The notes beneath the pieces were generated by a model. That model was not told the origin of the DNA. It did no database searches and worked only from the letters and a program-made list of their open reading frames with translations. From the NCBI RefSeq assembly GCF_000002985.6, contig NC_003282.8:2232001-2296000 (forward strand): 64,000 nucleotides of DNA. Reading direction: 5' to 3'. Shown piece after piece: positions 32,966 through 44,273 of the stretch. Positions within the stretch are counted from its first letter, which is position 1. Every line of letters begins with the position of its first letter. Origin of the DNA: Caenorhabditis elegans (Eukaryota; Nematoda; Chromadorea; Rhabditida; Rhabditidae). The translations under genes were made by a program, and so were the position numbers.

Positions 32966-35900
32966 TCAATCCGAGATCCTAAGCCGCTTGGAGCTGAGCG
33001 GATTTGTGACTCCTTGACGTTTTCCGGCTCCAGATTTGATGTGTGGCTCCAGGCGGTTTGTGGAAGAGAGCCGAGCAAAGTGAACCTTCTGTGTATCTCG
33101 TATCGATAGAATCAGACACTGAAAATTGGAAAAATTATGGTGGTTTTTTCAACTTTTAATACAATTCTGAATATTCTCTTTTTGTGAAATTCGAAATCCT
33201 CGCCGATTTTTACCCTAAAATCATTTTTCTTCTGAGTCTCTAGCTCAATTTTGGAGCTTTCGGGTTACTGTAGCCCTAAAAGTACGCAAACACCGACTAC
33301 CGTAACCCAATACACCGGATTTTACGCAATTTTGAGCTAGAGGTCTGAAATTTTCGGGTTAGGGGCAGAAAAGAGCGGGAAATTCGATTTTGATAGTGAA
33401 AATTTTCGAAAAAGGATTTGAAATCCGTTTTCGCAAGATTTTCGTGAAAACTTCGAATTTTACAGTTTCATTTTCAATTTCGGTTATTAAATTCGAATTT
33501 CTCTAGTCAAATTCCACATATTTAGGCTTTTTCCAGACGCTCTAGCTCAAATTTTCAATTTTCGGGTTACTGTAGCCCCAAAAATACGCAAACACCGCGA
33601 CTACCGTAACCCAAAACACCCGATTTTACGCAATTTTGAGCTAGAGCTCTGAAATTTTCGGGGTTAGGGGAAAAAAGGTAGAGAAATTCAAATTTTGAAA
33701 TGAAATTTGCGGAAAACAGTTTTTGAGAAATTTAAAAATTTGACTTTGAATTCTCAGAAAAAGTCAATTTTTTAAACCAAATTTCCGCGTCTCAGAGGTG
33801 TTTCTCGAAAATTTTTATGGTCAAATTCGAATTCGCCGCCGTTTTTCACTCCAAAACCAGACATTTCAGATCCATAGCTCGAAATCGCGTAGAATTCGGT
33901 GTTTGCGTACTTTTGGCGCTACAGTAATCCAGAAAATTTCAGATTGCTGCTAAAAAGCCTAGAAAACAGTGATTAGAAGTGGAATTGAGCGGGCGGGGAA
34001 TTCAAATTTCTCAGTGAAAAGTTTATATTTTTGAAAAAAAAATTTTTTTTAATCTTAAAAATTTTTTTTTAAAGGAAAATTTTGGATTCGAAGTGAAAAA
34101 TGGGGCGGCGAAATCGAATTTGACAGTGAAATTTGATCAAAAATTAGGATAAAATCAAAAATTCTTAGATTTTCAGCCCCAAAATCCAACAACACACCTC
34201 TCCGCGGTGATTGACATGAAACGAGGAAACGTATGGAACAGGGAAATCCGTGGAGACGCGGTGTATGAAGCCCAACGACGGCTCGAAAAGCTGTAAAAAT
34301 GCATTTTTTTTTTCTTTTTTTCGAGAGAAATTTCAGTTTCAAAAAAAAAAAAAATTATTTTTTTAAGAAATTTTTTTTTGCCGATTTGCCGAAATTGTTA
34401 ATTTGCCGTTTTGCCGAAACTGCTCAATTACGGCAATTTGCCGGTAATTTCAATTAGGACAATTTACCGATTTGCCGAAAATTTTCAATTTGCCGATTTG
34501 CCGGAGATTTTTAATTCCGGCAATTTGCGGCGATTTGCCAGAAATTTTTAATTCCGGCAATTTGCGGCGATTTGCCGGAAATTTTTAATTCCGGCAATTT
34601 GCGGCGATTGCCGGAAATTTTTAATTCCGGCAATTTACCGATTTGCCGGAAATTTTTAATTCCGGCAATTTGCGGCGATTTGCCGGAATTTTTTAATTCC
34701 GGCAATTTGCGGCGATTTGCCGGAAATTTTTAATTCCGGCAATTTGCGGCGATTGCCGGAAATTTTTAATTCCGGCAATTTACCGATTTTCCGGAATTTT
34801 TTAATTCCGGCAATTTACCGATTTGCCGGAATTTTTTAATTCCGGAAATTTGCCGATTTTTTGGAAATTTTCAATTCCGGCAATTTGCGGCGATTTGCCG
34901 GAAATTTTTAATTCCGGCAATTTGCGGCGATTTGCCGGAATTTTTTAATTCCGGCAATTTGCGGTGATTTGCCGGAAATTTTTAATTCCGGCAATTTGCC
35001 GATTTGCCGGAAAAAATCGTTTACCGCCCACCCTTGATATTGTGAAAATAAAAAAATGCATTTTTTCTTTTTTTCAAGAGAAATTTCAGTTTCAAAAAAA
35101 ATTAAAAAAAATTTTTTTTTTGAAAAGTTCCAAAAATATTTTTTGGCCATTTTTTTTCAAATTTCCCTCTTTTTTTTATCCTTTTTACCTTGAAATGATG
35201 ATTCTTCGCGTCTGCAATAATGACATTTCCATTCTGATCAATTTGTGCTCCGGCGACGTAGGTAAAATATTGAGTGTTGAGAATGTGCTCGGCTGACAAA
35301 TTGATTCCAGTCTGCAAATTTAAAAAAAAAAATTTTTTTTTCAAAATTTTCAGGTAAAAATTCAAATTTCCCTTCAAATTTCGTATCTGAAACACACTAA
35401 AATTTTGCAAATCTTTGAAAAATTCGGGTTACTGTAGCTAGAAGAGTACGCAAACACCGCAACGGGCCCCAAAAATCGAGGAATATCAAAATTTGATCAT
35501 AAAAATTTCAGAAAAATTGCGTAAAATCCGGTGTTTGCGTATTTTTGGAGCTACAGTAACCCGGATTTTCCAAATTTGAGCAAGAAACACACAAAATAAG
35601 GTGGGGAATACGAAGTTGATAATAAAAATTGTAAGAAAATATATAAAACTTTCAAAAAAATGTAATTTTTTTGGGGTATTTTGTACAAAAATTTTAAATC
35701 TCAAAATTTTTTTGTGATTCTAGTTGTCAAATTCGAATTCCTCATCATTTTTCAACCCTAGGCCTTAAATTTCAGAGCTTTAGCTCAAAATTGCGTAAAA
35801 TCCGGTGTTTCGGGGGGTACGGTAGTCGGGTGTTTGCGTACTTTTGAAGCTACAGTAACCCAAAAATTTTCAAGTTTGAGCTAGAGAGCTCAAAACATAT

Positions 35901-38900
35901 AGTTAGGGGTAAAAATAGGTGGGGAATTTGAATTTGGTAATAAAAATTGTTTAAAAAAACATCGAACCTTGAAGTATTTTTGAATTTTTTCAAAGTTATT
36001 CCACATATTCTGGACCACAACTTATTTTCTAATAATTTTCGTTATCAAATTCGAATTCCTCATCATTTTTCACCCCTAGGGCCTTAAATTTCAGAGCTTT
36101 AGCTCAAAATTGCGTAGAATCCGGTGTTTGCGTACTTTTGGGGTTACAGTAACCCGGAAATTCAAAATTTAAGCTAGAGACTCAGGAAAAAGCCTAAATA
36201 TGTGGAATTCGACGAGAAATTCAAATTTAATAACCGAAATTGAAAATGAAACTGTAAAATTCGAAGTTTTCACGAAAATCTTGCGAAAACGGATTTCAAA
36301 TACTTTTTCAAAAATTTTCACTATCAAAATCGAATTTCTCGCTCTTTTCTGCTCCTAACCCGGAAATTTCAGACCTCTAGCTCAAAATTGCGTAAAATCC
36401 AGTGTATTGGGTTACGGTAGTCGGTGTTTGCGTACTTTTAGGGCTACAGTAACCCGAAAGCTCCAAAATTGAGCTAGAGACTCAGAAAAAATGATTTTAG
36501 GGTAAAAATCGGCGAGGATTTCGAATTTCATAAAGAGAATATTCAGAATTGTATTAAAAGTTGAAAAAACCATAAAAACCATTTTGCGTACTTTTGAAGC
36601 TACAGTAATCTAAAATTTTTCAAGTTTGAGCTAGAGATCCCAAAATTGGATTCGCTAAGGGTAAGTTTAGGTGGTGAATTCGAATTTTTGTCTGATTTTT
36701 TTATTTTTTCCAGAAAAAAAATTAACCGCTGAAATGACTCGAATAATCTCAATCTTCACATCTTTCCATTTCGAATCGTCAAGTCGTATAAGAATAACTG
36801 TCTGTTGTTTACCCAAATCAGTAATCACTACAGTATCACCAGATGTGGCGATAAAGCTCGGCAAAGAGGTTCCCGAGAGCACAAAAGTCTCATCGGAAAC
36901 CGCCGTTTTTCGGCGATCGTCGTCAACCCGAAAAACGCGAAGTCGTGGATCTTGTTCTTCTGGCGGTGGTCGATCCATTGTTATAAGATTTCCTCCAATA
37001 GTTCGAGCCAAACCGCGTGCCGGATGAGAAAAATCGATTTTTCGGTCTTTATACGAGCAGAATGTGCTTGCTTTGTGCGACGAATTTTTGAGATCTATGA
37101 GACGAATCGATGGACGTTTTGAATTGTCCGAGCAGAGTACAGCTATTTGTGATCCTTCCTGCAAAAAAATAGAATTTTATAAGGTTTTTTTATTGCCAAA
37201 AAAATTTTTTGGAGATTTTTTGAAATTTTTTTTGAAAATACGAAAAAATTTTAGAATGCTAGAAAATTCAACATTCTGAATTTTCTATGCATAATAATAT
37301 TCGAAAAATCCAAAAAAAAATTTCATTTTAAGCATTTTTTCCAGTAGAAATTTCAACTTTTTCCTGAAATATTTTACTCTAAAATTCTGAAAATATTATG
37401 CTCAAAAAATATCCGAAAATTCAGTAAAAAACATTTTGACCGAAAAAAAGTTTTTTGTTTCCGAAATTTTTTTAGTTATTTCGGATTTTATAGAAAATCT
37501 AAAATTTTAATTTGAAAAAAAAAAAATTGTATTTTCAAATTAAAATTTTCGATTTTCTATAAAATCCGGAATAACTAAAAAAATTTCGGAGACAAAAAAC
37601 TTTTTTTACTGAATTTTCGGATATTTTTCGGAGCATAATATTTTCAGAATTTTAAAGTAAAATATTTCAGGAAAAAGTTGAAATTTCTACTGGAAAAAAT
37701 GCTTAAAATGAAATTAAAAAAAAATTTTTTTTTGGATTTTTCGAATATTATTAAGCATAGAAATTTGCACTCTACAGAGCATTTTTTCGAAAAAAAAAAA
37801 AAACTTTTTTTTTAGAAAAAATTTTGTTTTTTCCTATTTTTTCTGAAAGTTTCGAAAAAAAAACAATTTTTTTTGAATTTTTCAAAATTATTTTTGAAAA
37901 GCAAAAAACTTTCAAAGTTTGTTTTAAATTGAAATTTCGAATATTCTATGATCAAACTTGCAAAAAAAAAAATTTTTTTAAGGAAAAAGTTCGTTTTTTC
38001 CAAACAAAATTATTTTGAGCATTTTCAGAATTAAAAAATTAAATTTTCGAATTTTCTATGAGAATTTTTTTTTAGGGAAAAGTTCCTTTTTTTCCTAATT
38101 TATCTGAAATTTTCGCTGGAAAAAATGTTAAAAACTAGTGGGAATTTAAAAAAAACAATACAAAATTTCCAAAAAAAATTTTCTTGCGAAAATAATTAAA
38201 ATTTTGTTAAAATTGAAAAAAAAAACCGTTTCCAATAAAAAATTTTTAAATCGATTTTTTAAAAAATATATTCTGAAAATTTTCAGACGAAAAATAATGT
38301 TTTAAATTTTTTCGGGTGGAAAAACGTGATTTTTTGTTGAATTTTTGACGAAAAATTGGAAAAAATTTCAGATTTTTCAAAGAAAAACTAGTTTTTTTTC
38401 ATGTTTCCGGGTCCTAGAATTTTTTTTTTTTTAAATTAAAATAGAATTTTATTTAAAAAAAATGGTGTTTCCTTCGAAATTTTTCTGAAATTTCTACTGA
38501 AAACATCGAATTTTGATTTTTTTTAAACTTTTTAAATCTTATTCGAAAATTTGATACAAATTTTTTAGAATTATTCTAAAAATTTCAGCCAAAAATTTTT
38601 ATTTTAAAAAAATGAATGCAAAAATCGATTTTTGAATTTTTTTTGAAAAATTCTTGAAATTTTGCTAAAATTGAAATTGAACAGATTTTTTTTGATAATA
38701 TTCCCAAAAAAACTTTAAAATTAAAAAATAAGATTTTTCGGCTGAAAAATCGTGAATTTTCTGAATTTTTTACTAAAAATTTTAAAAAAAAACGAATAAA
38801 TCGAATTATTTTCAGATTTCTCCATGTTTCCGGGTGAAAAAACTTGAATTTTTCGAATTTTTCACTGAAAAAGTTCCAAAAAAAAAATTGTTTCCAATGA

Positions 38901-41900
38901 AAAAGAAATTTTAATTTTAAGACGAAAAACTATTATTTCAGATTTTTCACTAAAAATTAAAAAAAAAAAAAGAAAAGTGAATTTTCAGTTAACAAACTTG
39001 AATTTTCTGAATTTTTCACACTGAAATTTTCCGTTTTTTTAAAAAATTTTTTCAAAATTTCCAAATAACCACCTTATAAACAGTAATCGCCGATGGATTT
39101 TGAATTTTCGAATCCTTGATATCCTCAAATTTCGCAATTTTCTTATCGCATCCAGCGTAAATCTTCACAATTTTCGATTCTCCCTTAAATCCATCACCTT
39201 CACAGAAATATGGTTGATTTGTGATGTACCATGAGTCAGATTTCGTGTCAAAAGTCACTCCAAGTGGGTAGGTTAAGTCAAATTTTGCAGAATCCACGGG
39301 GGGCATTTTCGACAATTTCTTCATTTTTAGGTCTGAAAATTTTTTTGAAAAAAAATTAATTTTTTTTTGTGAAAATTCTCAAAATTTTCGATTATTTTAG
39401 AGTGAAAAATTCGAATTTTTTCACATATTTTAACCCGATTTACGATTTTTCTGGCACTTTTACATAGCTTTTTATGACGATTTCCATAACTTTTTCTTAT
39501 ATAAAAATTCCGATTTTCTTAAACTCGACTTTCTCATGAAAATTTCTGTTTTTTGTCAAAAATCCCGAAATTTTAAGTAAAAATTCTCAAAATCTGATTA
39601 TTTTAAAGTGAAAAAATCTAATTTTTCACATATTTTAACCCGATTTTCAATTTTTCTGGCAGAAATACTCGAAATAAAATAAAAAAATAATTTTTGAGCA
39701 CTTTTACAGAGAGTTTTTCATATAAAAATTCCGATTTTCTGGTTTAATTCTTTTAAATAATTTTTTAAGTCAAAAATCTCGCAATTTCAAGGCGAAAAAT
39801 CAATTTTCCACGACTTCTATTGCAAAAATCGTGTTTTTTCAGATTTTTCGGCTTTAAATCGTGTAATTTCTCGGTTAAAAATCAATTTTTTATGTGAAAA
39901 TCCTTTTTTTTTCGGCTTGAAATTAGATTTTCGTGAGTTTTTTTTTTAATTTTTCACTGAAAAACTCGATTTTCTGATCAAATTTTCAGATTTTCTATGT
40001 TTTTTTGACAATTTCCGACAAAAAAAGCTGCGATTTTAGTCACTTTTTTGACAGAAATCGCGAAATTTCTAGGCGAAAAACGAAAATTTAACTTTTAGGC
40101 TTCAAAATTGGAATTTTTCGGATTTTTTTTTCAGATTTCACACAATTTCTAGGTGAAAAATCGGTTTTTCTAGACTTTTTTGCACATTTTTCACGATTTT
40201 TTGCGTTTTTTTCAGGGAAAAAGATAAATGTTTTATGAAATTCACAATTTTTTTTCAATTTTCAAGCCAAAAAAAAAAAAACGAAAATTTGTTAAAATCA
40301 CGACAAAAAACTTTGAAAAAATGAAAAAAAAAATCAGAAAAACTGGGAAAAAGCCTAAAATATTCAAAACCATTTTTAGCGAAAAAATTGAATTTTACAG
40401 AGCTTTTTATGACGATTTCTATAATTTTTCATATAAAAATTCCGATTTTCTGGTTTAACTCTTTTAAATAATTTTTTAAGTCAAAAATCTCACTTTTTTT
40501 AGGCGAAAAATCAATTTTCCACGACTTTTAATGCGAAAATCGGGGTTTTTTTTTCATTTTCATTATTTTTCGGCGAATTTTTAGATTGAAAATTAGGGTT
40601 TTCGTGAATTTTTATCATTTTCTGTTCGATTTTTTTTTACTTTTCACTGAAAAACTCGATTTTCTGATCAAATTGTCACATTTTCCACGTTTTATTGGCA
40701 ATTTTTGACAAAAAAAATCTGCGATTTCAGTCATTTTTTGACAGAAATCGCGAAATTTCTAGGCGAAAAACGAAAATGTATCTTTTTAGGCTTCAAAATT
40801 GGAATTTCTACGTTTTTTTGAATCGGAAAATTGGAATTTTTCGGATTTTCTTCAGATTTCACACTATTTCTAGGTGAAAAATCAATTTTTCCAGATTTTT
40901 TGGGTTTTTAAGAGAAAAAAAACGTACGAGCTCGATCCTTGGATAAATGTTTTATGAAATTCGCCTGAGAAACATTGGATTTTTGCAGAAAATCGTCTCT
41001 TTCAGCTTCAGCATCTTCAGATTCCGAATCTGATGATAAATAAATAATATCCTCCTCCTCCTCGGTTTTGATTGCTTTTTCCTTTAAAATTTGCAAATTT
41101 TTCAGAATTTCCCACGCATTTTCGGCGGTTTCCGGTGGAATTGCCGGAAAATATGCGGTTTCTTCGATTTCTGACTCGATTTTCACGTCGTTTAAGCCAT
41201 TTTCAACGAAATTCAATTCGTCTTCTTCGGCCAGCTCTTCCGCACTTCTTTGAGATTCCGACCAATCTGACAGTGATTCGTTGTAGTCGAGCTCCTCGAG
41301 CTCCTCTGGCTCATCAATTCGAGAATTTGAGGTTCCGGGAAGAGTTTCCGTGGATTCTTGAGGTCTCGGCGAGAAAAAATTCAAATTTTTGACGTTTAGA
41401 ATGTCCTCTTCGGTTAGTGCAGTCTGACGGGACAAATGGAGCTGGATCTTTTCAATCTGAAAATTTGAAAAAAATTTGGTATTAAACCCAAAAAAGTCTA
41501 GAAAAATCGATTTTTCACCTAGAAATTGTGTGGAATCTGAAAAAAAAAATCCGAAAAATGTAATTTCTCGGTTAAAAATCTATTTTTCTCGACTTTCTAA
41601 TGAAAATTTCAGATTTTCCATGTTTTTTGACAATTTTCGACAAAAAAAGCTGCGATTTTAGTCACTTTTTGACAGAAATCGCGAAATTTCTAGGCGAAAA
41701 ACGAAAATTTAACTTTTAGGCTTCAAAATTGGAATTTTTGGGATTTTTTTTTCAGATTTCACACAATTTCTAGGAGAAAAATAGATTTTTCTAGATTTTG
41801 TTGCACATTTTTCACGATTTTTAGGGTTTTTTTCAGGGAAAAAGATAAATGTTTTATGAAATTCACAATTTTTTTCAATTTTTAAGCCAAAAAAAAAACG

Positions 41901-43609
41901 AAAATTTGTTAAAATCACGACGAAAAACTTTGAAAAAATGAAAAAAAAAATCAGAAAAACTGGGAAAAAGCAAAAAATATTCAAAACCATTTTTAGCGAA
42001 AAAATCGAATTTTACATAAAAAAATAGATTTTTAACCGAGAAATTGCACGATTTAAAGTCGAAAAATTAAAAAAAATCGATTTTTGCAATAGAAGTCGTG
42101 GAAAATTGATTTTTCGCCTTGAAATTGCGAGATTTTTGACTTAAAAAATTTATTTAAAAGAATTAAACCAGAAAATCGGAATTTTTATATGAAAAATTAT
42201 AGAAATCGTCATAAAAAGCTCTGTAAAATTCTAAAATGGTTTTGAATATTTTTGGCTTTTTCCCAGTTTTTCTGTTTTTTTTTTCATTTTTTCAAAGTTT
42301 TTTGTCGTGATTTTAACAAATTTTCTTTTTTTTTGGCTTAAAAATTGAAAAAAAATTGTGAATTTCATAAAACATTTATCTTTTTCCCTGAAAAAAACCC
42401 AAAAAATCGTGAAAAATGTGCAAAAAGGTCTAGAAAAATCGATTTTTCACCTAGAAATTGTGCGAAATCTGGAAAAAATCCGAAAAATTCCAATTTTTCG
42501 AGCGGAAATTTATGAAAATTCCAATTTTCAGATTAAAAAAAACGTAGAAATTCCAATTTTGAAGCCTAAAAAGTTAAATTTTCGTTTTTCGCCTAGAAAT
42601 TTCGCGATTTCTGTCAAAAAAGTGACTAAAATCGCAGCTTTTTTTGTCGAAAATTGTCAAAAAACATGGAAAATCTGAAATTTTCATTAGAAAGTCGAGT
42701 TTTTCAGTGAAAAATTAAAAAAAAAACTTACGAAAATCTAATTTTCAAGCTGAAAAAAAGGATTTTTACATAAAAAATAGATTTTTCCGAAAAATCGGAA
42801 AAAAAAACACGATTTTCGCATTAAAAGTCGATGAAAATTGATTTTTCGCATAGAAATTGCGAGATTTTTGAATTAAAAAAATTATTTAAAAGAATTAAAC
42901 CAGAAAATTGCAATTTTTATGTTAAAAATTATGGAAATCATCATAAAAAGCTCTGTAAAATTCTAAAATGGTTTTAAATATTTTTGGTTTTTTCCTAGTT
43001 CTTCTGAATTTTTTTTTTTCATTTTTTAGAAAGTTTTTCGTCGTAATTTATACAAATTTCCGATTTTTCGGCTTGAAAATTGCAAAAAAAACGTTTTTCC
43101 TTGTTTCTATAGGAATTTTATAGAAATTTCTAGCTTTTCCTTGACCTTCAAGCCTGTTTTTAGCTTTTTTCACTATGATTTTTCACATACTTTGTTGCGA
43201 AAATACGTTTTTATTACACAGAAACAAGGAAGCAGCCCCGTGGATATCGATTTTCTTGGTTTTTTCTCCATTTTCGTGCTTTTTTTTACAATTTTTCATG
43301 ATTTTTCATCAATTTTAACAATTATCTGCTTTAAATTTATTAGAATCACGCAAAAAATAGAGAAAATCATGTTTTGTTCCGGATTTTTTTGGATTTTCAT
43401 TTTTTTTCATCCATTTTTTTGCAATTTTTCACATTTCTGTTGATTTTCAGAGTTTTTTTGCTTACCGCAAGCTCAACATTTTGCACATCGATCGCTGTGA
43501 GCTGCTGCACCGGCTCATTCGATAAAATCTTGCCGAAAATCGATAAAACTCGATTTTTCTCGATTTCTGGGTCATCTGGAGGTCCCAATAGCTCATTTTC
43601 ATCGTCCAT
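32966..43609 (-). CDS. Acidic N-terminus plus NHL/beta-propeller-like protein
   Basis: Seven exons on minus: 43609-43466, 41456-40928, 39332-39073, 37158-36727, 35311-35189, 34290-34198, 33118-32966 (stop TGA). All join in phase, giving 577 residues. Exons 1-2 encode a Glu/Asp/Ser-rich region (residues 1-225). Near 185-195 it has IIYLSSDSESED, the form of a SUMO-interacting motif. Exons 3-7 carry repeated strand motifs: YPLGVTFDTKSDSWYITN, SGDTVVITDLGKQQTVI, GAQIDQNGNVIIADAKNH and VSSFHVNHRGE. These are typical of NHL or six-bladed propellers, in which G-x-x-x-D then I-x-V-x-D/N recur. The C-terminus is basic (GKRQG, SSKRLRISD) and could be a nuclear localisation signal. An acceptor TTTTTTACAG ends 13 nt before the ATG, as in trans-spliced genes. 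I cannot name the gene; the fold is an inference from motif rhythm. Confidence 0.7.
33141..33595. repeat. Left arm of a long inverted repeat (intron 6 of the propeller gene)
   Basis: The arm runs from GGTTTTTTCAACTTTTAATA near 33142 to about 33595. It is the near-perfect reverse complement of 36120-36572, for about 450 bases. Shared landmarks include TTCGGGTTACTGTAGCCC, the CGAAAACTTCGAATTTTAC region and CACATATTTAGGCTTTTTCC. Confidence 0.85.
34380..35025. repeat. CGGCAATTTGCCG-family array 3
   Basis: About 18 units, many with the variant AATTTGCGGCGATTTGCC, lie in intron 5 of the propeller gene (34291-35188). The array ends in CGTTTACCGCCCACCC. A close relative, CGTTTGCCGCCCACCCC, ends array 1 at about 19153-19169, so the arrays share an end sequence. 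Confidence 0.9.
36120..36572. repeat. Right arm of the long inverted repeat (intron 4 of the propeller gene)
   Basis: Reverse complement of 33141-33595. The two arms sit in introns on either side of exons 5 and 6 (35311-35189 and 34290-34198). Confidence 0.85.
37285..37760. repeat. Long intronic hairpin (~230-nt arms, ~15-nt loop)
   Basis: Left arm about 37285-37515, right arm about 37535-37760, within intron 3 of the propeller gene (37159-39072). GCATTTTTTCCAGTAGAAAT on the left pairs with ATTTCTACTGGAAAAAATGC on the right, and TTATTTCGGATTTTATAG with CTATAAAATCCGGAATAA. The loop is an A/T run near 37520-37530. A few mismatches only. Confidence 0.85.
40081..40520. repeat. Dispersed repeat copy 1, downstream of propeller exon 2
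   Basis: In intron 2 (39333-40927). Landmarks are GGGAAAAAGATAAATGTTTT, AACTGGGAAAAAGCC and TTCCGATTTTCTGGTTTAA. It has the same orientation as 41700-42005 and is the inverse of 42120-42600. A second block at about 40680-40910 repeats part of it. Confidence 0.8.
41570..42005. repeat. Left arm of an inverted repeat in intron 1 of the propeller gene
   Basis: It contains the same landmarks as 40081-40520 and is complementary to about 42225-42690, leaving a ~220-base centre. Both arms lie in intron 41457-43465. Confidence 0.8.
42120..42690. repeat. Right arm of an inverted repeat in intron 1 of the propeller gene
   Basis: Inverse copy of both 41570-42005 and 40081-40520. CATAAAACATTTATCTTTTT and CCCAGTTTTTCTG are the complements of the landmarks there. 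A further decayed copy follows at about 42740-43140. Confidence 0.8.
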
Positions 43610-44053
43610 TATAAAATATTACCTGTAAAAAATTGGAAAATTGCTGAATTTTACTCAAAAACACGAAAAATTTATCTGAAAATCGTTGAAAACAATTATT
43701 TGTCGTAGAATCTTGGGTTTCGACATGTGTCGTCAGCTGCGGTGTTTGCGTACTACACATTTCAAATGGAGGGAGTTTAAATTTGGGTTTTCTGGATTTT
43801 TTCCGTTTTCTTCAGTTTTTTTGTAGTATTTCAAAGATTTTTCAGAAATAAAAACAGGTATTTGACAAATTATTCATTTCTTCTAGTAAATCAACACAAA
43901 AATTGGGGTAAAAACAAGTAAAAAATGCACTAAAAACCAAATAAACGACATGGTGAAGGCACAAAATATACAAATTATATTATTATTGCGAATATTTTGA
44001 GGGCAGAATAAAAAAATATATATGGAAAGTAAAAAAAAAGAAAAGTTAAAGTT
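43610..44053. other. Spacer between lin-1 and the propeller gene
   Basis: About 440 bases separate lin-1's AATAAA from the propeller gene's start. The only notable site is the acceptor TTTTTTACAG with its AG at 43624-43623 on minus. Spacing and orientation would allow, but do not prove, co-transcription with SL2-type trans-splicing. Confidence 0.45.
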
Positions 44054-44059
44054 TTTATT
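44054..44059 (-). terminator. AATAAA polyadenylation signal, lin-1
   Basis: TTTATT on plus reads AATAAA on minus, about 215 nt beyond the lin-1 stop at 44274. Confidence 0.6.
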
Positions 44060-44273
44060 GAGATTTACACGACTCGCTCTCTCATCCGGTGGGGGAGATC
44101 ATGGAGAATACAAAATATTGATTGATTTTTTGGAATAATGAAGAGGGAATTGGAAAAAGAAGACTATCGAAAACCCATGGCAAAGTTTAACAAAAAAAAA
44201 TGGGAAAAAAATGTCCGAAAAAAAAAATTTGCTTTTCGAAAATTTTTATTTTTTTCTCGCTCCAAAGTTCAAA

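Noticed and set aside
43141..43443. 100-codon plus-strand frame, MTFKPVFSFF...
   Set aside because: A Phe/Ile-rich low-complexity translation of T-rich intron sequence in the propeller gene.
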